DNA from: Adiantum capillus-veneris | Lineage: Eukaryota; Streptophyta; Polypodiopsida; Polypodiales; Pteridaceae | Length of the DNA stretch: 64,000 nucleotides | Assembly (NCBI GenBank): GCA_014529385.2 | Contig: CM043957.1 | Coordinates: forward strand, 64,850,003-64,914,002 | Reading direction: 5' to 3' | Shown here: piece by piece, positions 56,180 through 64,000 of the stretch | Numbering within the stretch: the first letter of the stretch is position 1 | Layout of the letters: every line of letters starts with the position of its first letter | Made by a program: the position numbers and the translations under genes | The notes under the pieces: model-generated | The model's database searches: none | Told to the model about the DNA's origin: nothing | Seen by the model: the letters and a program-made list of their open reading frames with translations, nothing else

Positions 56180-56640
56180 AGCTTGGTGATGGCGAGGAGA
56201 TTGTATTGCTCAAGTTGATGGCAAGAGATTGCACCTTTCCTCTTGCATCTGCTTAAAATAGCCCAGAGCTTCCTTGCCAAAACCATATCTGCAATCATCA
56301 TGCTCCTAGAAATGACATCCTATGGAGGATCTCTATCAAGATTGCATGCTGGCACCACATTTTTTGTACATAAGGCATGTGGCCTTATGCAAGTCATTGA
56401 CATCATCTTCAGGGGTGTCTTCAGGGGTATCGTCTCTTGGAGCGTGTTAATTGCAGATATGCCCAGCGTCTCGTAGAGCAACATGGTTGTGGCAACAAAG
56501 CTCTGGGTTGTTTTAACCAAAGGTTTTTCTCCATATGCAATCACACCTTCACAAGAAGATTTAGAAATTTTCTCATGTAGAAAAACAAAGTCTGTCTCAA
56601 TGTTTTTCATACAATGCATAACATCATGAGCTTCTGCTCG
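56180..56640. pseudogene. PPR-derived fragments on both strands
   Basis: Minus strand: ACLMYKKCGAS and, after stops, GFGKEALGYFKQMQE (complement of about 56235-56390). Plus strand: GIVSWSVLIAD and, one frame over, YAQRLVEQHGCGNKALGCF (56425-56520). These are the phrases D-V-V-S-W-x-x-L-I-A-x-Y and G-x-G-x-E/K-A-L-x-x-F of PPR repeats. Opposite-strand fragments side by side suggest an inverted or rearranged relic. Confidence 0.5.
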
Positions 56641-56899
56641 AGAGGTACCGCATACCTAGCTAGGTACGATTGGGGGCAGGGGACCGTGGCCCGGCCGGCG
56701 CCTCCCTCATAGAAGCTCATGATGTTGAGGTAAGTCACAATGTGGGGAAATATTGTGAGGATTTGTCCAAAACTTATTGTGCTTGGAGGTCTGTGGCCTT
56801 ATGGAATTTGTCCAGAGAATTCACAATCTGACTGCTGGGGAGCTATTCTTGTAGAAAGATGTAATGCTTGACAATACCTTGGTCATTCAAGGGAAATAC

Positions 56900-57060
56900 A
56901 TTAAGGTACAATCGTAGATGAATGCATTTTGGAGAAAGGCCTTTGCTAATAACCCTTTCCTTCGCATTTGGTTAAATCCTGTATAATCTATGATGGCACC
57001 ACATTTGGCATATATATTATATTTGCCAAGCATGACAAGCGAGAATTCTCGCACCATGTC
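56900..57060 (-). pseudogene. PPR-derived fragment
   Basis: The minus strand reads YNIYAKCGAIIDYTGFNQMR followed by KGLLAKAFLQNAF. NxYAKCGAI is the PPR signature; the rest is too diverged to align by eye. It abuts hairpin copy 3. Confidence 0.4.
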
Positions 57061-57082
57061 AACACAATGCATAAGGCTAGAG

Positions 57083-57256
57083 GCCGTCAAGGGGTAGGGA
57101 TGGTCCCTTCCTGACCGTTCCCTGTTTCTTGGGCGACTGCAAGGCGACCGATGGGAGCCAAAAGCCATAGCGAGAGCCCTGGAAACAGGCAATGGTCAGC
57201 AAGGGGACCATTCCCGGTCTTCAAGGGAGGGCGGGCGGGCGGGGCGGGGGAGGGCA
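57083..57256 (+). repeat. Nested hairpin repeat copy 3
   Basis: CCGTCAAGGGGTAGGGATGG opens the left side. Left arm (about 57096-57136) pairs with 57172-57215, including CTGTTTCTTGGG against CCCTGGAAACAGG. Core GGCGACCGATGGGAGCC. Right flank is GGCGGGCGGGCGGGGCGGGG. Confidence 0.8.
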
Positions 57257-57320
57257 GTTTAACACAGTCGACAAACGTCACATGCACAAATTCTGAATGC
57301 TACAGGCAAACATTCCAAGT

Positions 57321-57413
57321 GCTGAGGTGGCAACTGCTGGTTGAAATACCACATGCTGAGTTGGCTTCTCTTGGTTTGCTAGCCACCGAATTTTTCCGGG
57401 CTGCTTATGTGGC
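57321..57413 (+). repeat. GCTGAGGTGGC motif cluster
   Basis: GCTGAGGTGGC (57321), GCTGAGTTGGC (57355) and GCTTATGTGGC (57403), spaced 34 and 48 bp, with ATTCCAAGT before the first. Confidence 0.65.
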
Positions 57414-57478
57414 CTTAATCTGTCGGCTGTTAGTTGGAATTCCATTGCAGGAAGGGTGAGTAGATGGACGGTTCAGCC

Positions 57479-57640
57479 GACCGCCGACCTTGAAGGGGTA
57501 GGGAATGGTCCCTGAGATTCCCCATAATTCTTCGACCCCTTGGCGACCGACGGATGCCAGGAGCCATGGGGGAGGAGAATTGTGGTGAATGGTCCCTGAG
57601 GGACCATTCCCGATCGTCAAGGCTCGGGGGGAGGGGGGCC
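57479..57640 (+). repeat. Nested hairpin repeat copy 4
   Basis: GACCTTGAAGGGGTAGGGAA opens the left side; GAATGGTCCCTGAGGGACCA and TTCCCGATCGTCAAGGC close the right. Core GGCGACCGACGGATGCCAGG. Right flank CGGGGGGAGGGGGGCC is complementary to the C-rich left flanks of other copies. Confidence 0.82.
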
Positions 57641-57731
57641 AGTACTGCACAAGGCAGGAGGACAAAAGGCGACAGCGGCATAGGTGACAGTAGACAGCAC
57701 AGTTTATTGAGATTTAGCTCGTGTTCTGGCT

Positions 57732-57951
57732 GCTGAGCTGCACAACGTTGATTGGCCCAGACGGTCGCTGCATAGGCGATGGTGCTGTGAATTTCCGATT
57801 GCTGATGTGGCTCCTATAGCATGAATCTCAGCTAGGCTCAGATTATAGCCGCTGAGTTGTCAGAACCAGGTTGCATTCCCCATGCTGTTGCGCATGCAAT
57901 ACATTGGCTGCCGGTCATTCCTGCACCCTGAATTACAGGAGCTGAGGTGGC
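57732..57951 (+). repeat. GCTGAGGTGGC motif cluster
   Basis: Copies at 57732 (GCTGAGCTGCA, weak), 57801 (GCTGATGTGGC, preceded by TTTCCGATT), 57851 (GCTGAGTTGTC) and 57941 (GCTGAGGTGGC). Confidence 0.6.
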
Positions 57952-58016
57952 GTCCATCCACCAGCTGCATGGCTAATTCCGCTAAATAAGGTACAGGCGA
58001 TGGACGGCCAGGATCC

Positions 58017-58187
58017 GCTGCCCCCCGACCCCCGACCTTGACGGGGTAGGGAAAGGTCGTCCAGTGACCTTTCCCGGTAATATGTGTGACCCCATAGCGA
58101 CCGGCGGAGGCCGGGAGCTGTACATATTACATGGGAGTGTCATTGGACGACCTTTCCCGGCCGTGAAGTGGCTAGGGGGAGGGGGGC
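58017..58187 (+). repeat. Nested hairpin repeat copy 5
   Basis: Most complete copy. Left flank GCTGCCCCCCGACCCCCGAC, then CTTGACGGGGTAGGG. GGGAAAGGTCGTCCAGTGAC pairs with GTCATTGGACGACCTTTCCC (one mismatch), and TAATATGTGTGAC with the inner right arm GCTGTACATATTA. Core GCGACCGGCGGAGGCCGGGA. Right flank CTAGGGGGAGGGGGGC. Confidence 0.88.
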
Positions 58188-58310
58188 AAGGTAGCGTATA
58201 GTGCATGCAAGCGCCAGGTCCAGTGTGCAGCACACGTGCAACTGAGTAGACTGAGCCCTGAGCTTACTTGCACCTGAGTACTGAGGAGTTGAGATACAGA
58301 TATTCCGGGT

Positions 58311-58450
58311 GCTGATGTGGAAGCTGCTCGTTGCTGCAAGGATTTATGAATTCTAGTGGCTGAGGTGTCGGTTGCTCATGGAGTTCTGACTGCTGAGGTG
58401 TCGAGCGTACGTTGTTGCTATCGTTTCTTTGTGACAACGACTGAGTTGGC
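58311..58450 (+). repeat. GCTGAGGTGGC motif cluster
   Basis: GCTGATGTGG (58311, preceded by ATTCCGGGT), GCTGAGGTGTC (58359), GCTGAGGTGTC (58392) and CTGAGTTGGC (58441); spacing 48, 33 and 48 bp. GTTGCTG-like words follow the first three. Confidence 0.65.
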
Positions 58451-58511
58451 ATCCGATAGCCATGCACATGGATTACTGCACATAACACATGCTAAATGAA
58501 CGGTCCAGATG

Positions 58512-58540
58512 TGCAGCCCCCCGACCCCCGACCTTGAAGG
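58512..58540 (+). repeat. Partial hairpin repeat: left flank only
   Basis: GCAGCCCCCCGACCCCCGAC followed by CTTGAAGG is almost identical to the left flank of copy 5; PPR-like sequence takes over directly afterwards. Confidence 0.7.
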
Positions 58541-58544
58541 TGCG

Positions 58545-58800
58545 AGCATTGGTGATTGCATTTTTGAGAGAGGTCTTCTCTTCACATGTGCTTAAAATAG
58601 CATGGAGCTTCCTTGCCACAACCATGTTGGGTATATATGCAATCAACGTCCTCCAAGAGACGACATCTTGGAGGGGATGCCCATAAAGTACGAAAACAAC
58701 CTCAGTTGAGGATTCCCCTTAAGGATTGTGTGCTTTTGTGATGGCACCACATTTTGCATACATATCGACCAAAGCACTGCAAGCACGTCATCTTTTATAA
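58545..58800 (-). pseudogene. PPR-derived fragment
   Basis: The minus strand reads [17 protein letters not shown] with small frame changes (complement of about 58730-58790), then QDVVSWRTLIAYIPN, with GCGKEAPCYFKHM in the next frame. The order MYAKCG...DVVSW...GxGKEA is that of consecutive PPR motifs. A stop and frame changes show decay. Confidence 0.6.
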
Positions 58801-58868
58801 TGAGAGGGCATAATGTGCCAACTAAAAAGAACAAACTGGAACAGACTTTTATCACTTCAAACAACTTG

Positions 58869-59408
<540 letters not shown>

Positions 59409-59409
59409 C

Positions 59410-60470
59410 CACAAGAGGGATACGGGGGTGGTGGAGTTCCACTCCTAGAGTGCACTAGCCCAAAACCTTGGCATCCCTTTCGGTATTTTCTTATATTGAT
59501 TCAACATGTTACAATTACTGGGGGCTCCTCTGCTTCTCTCCACCAATCTGGAATACTAGAGTGAGGCTCCATGTACATATTTAAAGGTCCTTGGCCTCCC
59601 AAAATGAAAAGCTATGTGTCAAAAAGCACTAGGTCCAAAAGAAAATGCCTAGAGGGCTATTCTGCAAGTTGCAAATTGTCCATACAATTTTCATGCTTTA
59701 CAAGATCTTCCGTACAGGGCTGCCACATCAGCAGGTTGTCTGCGTTTTTAGGGAATAGGTCACATCAATAGAATTGTAGGCTTTGCATAATTTTCTAGGG
59801 TTTAGGCCGCTCGACCACTCTTAGCAAGTTTGCCAGTTTCTTCTTCTAGGTTTTAGACTCCTCAGCCATTCTTTGTAAGTTAATCAAAGTGACCCTAACT
59901 CCCTTTGTCCTTTGTGTGTTGCCATGTCACCAACTTGTGACATATTCCCCTCTTGAAAGAAGAGTAATCATCCATGATTAGATGTGCAAAACCCAATCAG
60001 ATAGTTTAGTTTCAAAATGCGAGCGTCAATATTTAGTCATCTCATTCTGTATCGCAGCTTTGGATATTCCGAGGCATACCAAAGTTCGCCAACACACCTA
60101 GACTCCACTATTGTGCCGTGGCATGTTTACAATGTGAAATTAAAATGTTCACCTCACTCTATGGGATCAAATGCTACAATGTACATAATGACACATGTGT
60201 GTAAACGATTACTACGATTGTAGTCGTATACATACGTTGCAAATGAGGTGAGGCTTTGAAGATGGCATTGAAGCATGTTTTCTCACAGTAAGACATGCTT
60301 AATTTGATTTAGAAATGTACATATGTCAAGTGCATCATTATGGCACCTTCATTTTGTCGAGAAAGTTCAATTCTGTCAAAGAATCTAACACTTACTCTTG
60401 GATTCAACGGAATTTAACTATGAAAGGAGAGAGTTTTCCTTTAAGAATGAGATAACACGGAGATCATAGG
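59410..60470. other. Noncoding stretch, no gene recognised
   Basis: Only short ORFs. One inverted copy of the dispersed motif, GCCACATCAGC (GCTGATGTGGC on the minus strand), is at 59722-59732. Confidence 0.5.
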
Positions 60471-60479
60471 TGGTTCCGG

Positions 60480-60968
60480 GCTGATTTATTTACACAAAAA
60501 CACATTTAAGACACTTTAACCATACACATAATTCAAAGATAATAACTAATTAAGATTTACAACTCGATGAGGACCGGATTTTCTTAGAGCCGGTCCCCCC
60601 TCCAGAAAAAGGACTTGTACTATAATACTCTCAAAAGAGAGCTTTGCTACAATACATGTTTGTGCTCTTGCAGAGCCTTTCTTGAATCAAGAAGATGGTG
60701 TTCTTCAAGATTCCATTGTAAAACCCTCCTTTCCAAGCCCTAAACACCCCAACAGGGAGAAAGGAACTGCGGGGAAAGAGAAAGATGAAGGTGGAGAGAA
60801 GTATTTTCAAACAAGAGAATGGATTCTTCGTATATCCTTGCTCATGTTCAAGCTCTTAGCATAGCATAGTATAATAGAATAGTAGAGATAGAGAAGAAGA
60901 AAATTTCATTGTCTTGGATTTGCATCCATAGCCAAGAGCTTGAGGATAGAGTCCGCCCGTCTCTAAAG

Positions 60969-61022
<54 letters not shown>

Positions 61023-61703
61023 TGCTTTGCCAATCTTGGGTACTTGAGAGTGTGTGTGAGAGGAGCCATGAGCGCCCCCTTTTATGCTTATGCTGGTGTG
61101 CAACTAGTCTTGAATTGGAATGCTTCACACTTTACCAATGAGGTGGGAACACCTCCTAATGCAACTCAAGCATGCCCAACACTTTGTCCACTCTTGCCTT
61201 GCATGCTAGAACTCACTCCCCCTTCTTGGGACTCATCTTGGTAGGTGGAGACGCCACACACACTCGCACACACTTATTTAAGTTCACACAAAGCAAGCAT
61301 GTGCTACCTTGGACATGTGGCCTTGTCAAGCTTAGTAAACAAAGACTAGAGTCAACTCGCTAAATGGGGAATGGCTTATCTAACTTAAGTCTTTATCTTT
61401 TACTTTTCATTTAATAAAAACCATAAACTTACCTTTTAATTAATTAGCACGGGTGCAAGACCTTTGCACAAACTTTGGAGGCTTATGAAGCTTACATGGG
61501 GTTACAACCTACCTACTAATTTAGGACATGTTAAATGTGGATAAATTACCCTTGCTCTTTTATGGACTTTTTCCTTTTGGTCCTAAGCCTTGACCGGGTT
61601 GGTCCATTAGCACTTAATCCATTTCACTTGTTCTCTTTTTATTTTCCCTGGACTTGAGTAGACAATTTAAGTTGGAAAAGATTAGAAATTAATATTCATA
61701 ACA
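60480..61703 (-). mobile_element. 3' LTR of a second chromovirus (element 3), minus strand
   Basis: On the minus strand the LTR starts TGTTATGAATATT at 61703, right after a purine tract (CAAGGGAGAGG). It shares blocks with the element-2 LTR, including GACCGGCTC...AATCCGGTCCTCATC (complement near 60570-60600), GCAAATCC...AAGAC (near 60915), and a GA run (60971-61018). The left end is not resolved. Confidence 0.6.
60971..61018 (+). repeat. GA microsatellite
   Basis: GA dinucleotides for 48 bases inside the element-3 LTR. Confidence 0.95.
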
Positions 61704-61709
61704 TTACCT

Positions 61710-63275
61710 CTCCCTTGAAATCATAGTCGTTCTCGAATATGGGGCGGAAAAATAAAAGTCATAGCTAGTCCTGTTACTTTGGTTAGAGGATCCCTTTTCA
61801 CCCATCGACATTCTTCCACAGTGGAGAGACTAATTCCACTTGGTGCTTGGAAGTCTTAGCTATCTTAAGCATGTATTTACTTCGCCCTAATCATCTTTCA
61901 TAGTATATTCGCAAGGTCTATTACATGCTTGAGAGATTGAGCTGCCGCAAGCTTGATTCATGGTATGCATACACTTAAAACTTGTGAACATTTGAAAAGA
62001 AATATTAGAGCCGAAACAAGACAAAATTCGTTATAGAATATACTTTGTTCATACTTCAAAAGGATAATTCTTAAATTTAACAAGATATCATCGGATACTC
62101 TTATCACTTCTCAAAATCTTGTCTTCGTGTCGTAGGATGCAATTTGACTACAAAATCTCTTCTTGACCCTCAAACTCAGGTGGTTCTTCAATTAGTCGTT
62201 CTTTGGGTGGGTCGCCCTTATAAGGTTTCAAGAGGCTCACATGAAAGGCACTATGAATGAGCCAGGTACTTGGTAACCTTAACTTGTAAGTTATTTCATT
62301 AATAGGATTAAGAATTTGAAATGGGCCATAATATCTTTTCGTTAACTTAGCAGACTATTTATGTGACTTGTTGGTCCTCCTTGTGTTCCCTTGCCCGTAG
62401 TGTGACTCAGGCGTGCTTTTCGAAACTTGAGCAATATCCAATCATTTTCTTTGAAGGTCAAGGCTTGTCTATGCTTATCAACCACAACCTTTTGCTTCTG
62501 TTTCATGATGGATATAGCTTTTGAAATGATTCTTTAAGATCTGTGTTATACTCATCAACAATAAATATGTTCCCAAGTGTCTTGACTATCAATGGAGTCT
62601 TGGGTCTTCCTTCAATTACTTCATAGGGTTCTTTTCCTGTAAAAGTATGGATACTATTACTGTACACATATTCTACTAAGGGTAAATACTTTTCCCGTTG
62701 ATCTCCTTGATCTACTTCCGTATGATAGTTGAATTTTCAATCTCACTTTGGCCATCCGTTTGTGGGTGATAGGCTGAAGAGAAATTCAAATTAGTATCCA
62801 AATTCTCAAAGAGACCCTTCCAAAATTATTGATCATTCTTGGATCCCTATCGGATACTATAGATGTTGGTAAGCCATGGTACTTAAAGACGTGTGAGATA
62901 AAGAGGGTTTCCATATGGCGTGTTTAAATAGTCATCTTGACTAGTATAAAATACACTTGCTTGCTAAACCGGTCTACTATTGTCCATATTCCTATAGTCC
63001 CATGTATGGACTTGAATAATCCAAAGATGAAATCCATGGATATACTTTCCATGGGGAATTAGGTATAGGCAATGGCTCAAGCAAACCAAGATGCTTCCCT
63101 CTATCATACTTGGCCTTCGTAAAAGTACATCGGCCACTTGGTTGTTCTTACCGGCTATATGATCAATATGAAAATTAAAATGGGAGAGAGTGTTTGCCCA
63201 CCTCATTTGCTTATCACTCAATTTAGTTTGCGTCTTCACTTTGGCTAAGATTGTCATGCTCAATTGTTTCTCCAC
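61710..63275 (-). pseudogene. Second chromovirus pol relic (RNase H end, integrase, chromodomain)
   Basis: In minus-strand order: RNase H end TKLSDKQMRWANTLSHFNFH and HIAGKNNQVADVLLRRP (near 63125-63240), closely matching element 2. A deletion then jumps into integrase (SIPHGKYIHGF-type sequence, near 63000-63060, in a shifted frame). [20 protein letters not shown] with the catalytic Glu is near 62735-62780. LNPINEITYKLRLPSTWLIH and SAFHVSLLKPYKGDPP are near 62200-62310. A chromodomain piece (LRHEDKILRS, LVKFKNYPFE) is near 62030-62150. Shifts and stops abound. It ends abruptly near 63275. Confidence 0.8.
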
Positions 63276-63357
63276 ATGTAAGGTCTGATGGTTTGATTCG
63301 AGGGAAAGCGTAAAATTGTTTTTGGAATAAATGATTTCTCACTCTCTCTCACACACA

Positions 63358-63443
<86 letters not shown>

Positions 63444-64000
63444 ACTAGCACAAAAGAAGGGGGAGAATCGTTGGTGAGGGAGGGGAGGCTTGCTGCCAAA
63501 AGGTGCCTTATCATGGAGTCAATCACCATGATCCTCTGAAAACACTAGTAAAAGATCCTTATCATGGAGTCAATCACCATCATCCTTAGAAAGTGCAGGT
63601 AAATTAATCAGAGGGTAGGTGCCAAAAAAGAGGCGGGGTCCCATTGGAGACAAGGGAAAAATCCACACGACCAACGAGGCAAAATTGAAAAGAAAAAGTA
63701 GAGAATAAAAAAGGAGGGGCTTAGAGGTCATATGGAGGCCATTCAAAAAATTAAGAGGCCTACTAGACCACTAGAGAGAGAGTAGGTTTCTAATAGCCTT
63801 TTTTATCAAACTTTATTTTGTGAAAAAGAGATAATGACACCATTTGCAAAAGACCCACGCTATAAATTATCCTCATCCAAGAGCTAAAATAAGCCAAGAT
63901 TTTACAAGGAGAAGTGGATGTAGATGCAAAATTTCCATAAAGCAAATGATGAAGAGAAAGGAGCATCCTGCTCCCTGCCACCATCACCCACAAAAAAACA
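63276..64000. other. Noncoding stretch with microsatellite and short duplication
   Basis: A CT/CA microsatellite (63349-63441) and a 51-bp-period duplication (CCTTATCATGGAGTCAATCA at 63506 and 63557). No gene features; the short ORFs are unsupported. Confidence 0.55.
63349..63441 (+). repeat. CT and CA microsatellite
   Basis: CA/CT mixed start, CT run to 63375, then CA dinucleotides to 63441. Confidence 0.95.

Overview
This is plant nuclear DNA, dominated by transposable elements and microsatellites. The one clear host gene is a four-exon gene for the plastid translation elongation factor EF-G (48743-54249, plus strand, 782 residues). Decayed pentatricopeptide-repeat (PPR) fragments, nested LTR retrotransposons with the plant initiator-tRNA-Met primer site, and long GA, CA and poly-C tracts fit a large land-plant genome. 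The PPR wording ([13 protein letters not shown]) and repeat load make me favour a fern or other seed-free plant, but that is inference.

Layout. 1-8732: the 3' half of a Ty3/gypsy-type element (element 1). It has an integrase C-terminus followed by a retropepsin-like domain, a 2.7 kb spacer with four identical perfect palindromes, a second 834-codon ORF with a shifted tail, a polypurine tract and a 3' LTR. 8733-10058: a minus-strand LTR related to that of element 2. 10050-17850: decayed gag, PPR and unidentified spliced-gene remnants, a 40-bp perfect palindrome and a 30-bp poly-C run. 17850-25110: a minus-strand gag-like relic split by a Ty1/copia (Tork/TNT1-like) element with both LTRs (19356-24865). 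25110-26290: GC-rich repeats. 26282-30720: a non-LTR retrotransposon with an open 1126-codon endonuclease/reverse-transcriptase ORF. 30868-45094: a decayed chromovirus (element 2) whose 5' LTR is split by a 5.8 kb minus-strand element with 131-bp LTRs, an extra inverted LTR and a perfect GGGAA target duplication. 46715-47860: a copia 3' remnant. 48743-54249: the EF-G gene. 52570-59732: a family of GC-rich nested hairpins plus a dispersed GCTGAGGTGGC motif, part of it inside EF-G intron 3, mixed with PPR relics. 58871-59405: a 535-bp compound microsatellite. 60480-63275: another decayed minus-strand chromovirus (element 3).

EF-G is the only gene with an evident cellular role: GTP-driven translocation on plastid ribosomes. 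The mobile elements form nested layers: copia in an older gag relic, the short-LTR element in the chromovirus LTR, and the chromovirus in a GA microsatellite beside the LINE. The least explained structures are the hairpin family, the palindrome array and domain order of element 1, and the three-LTR insertion.
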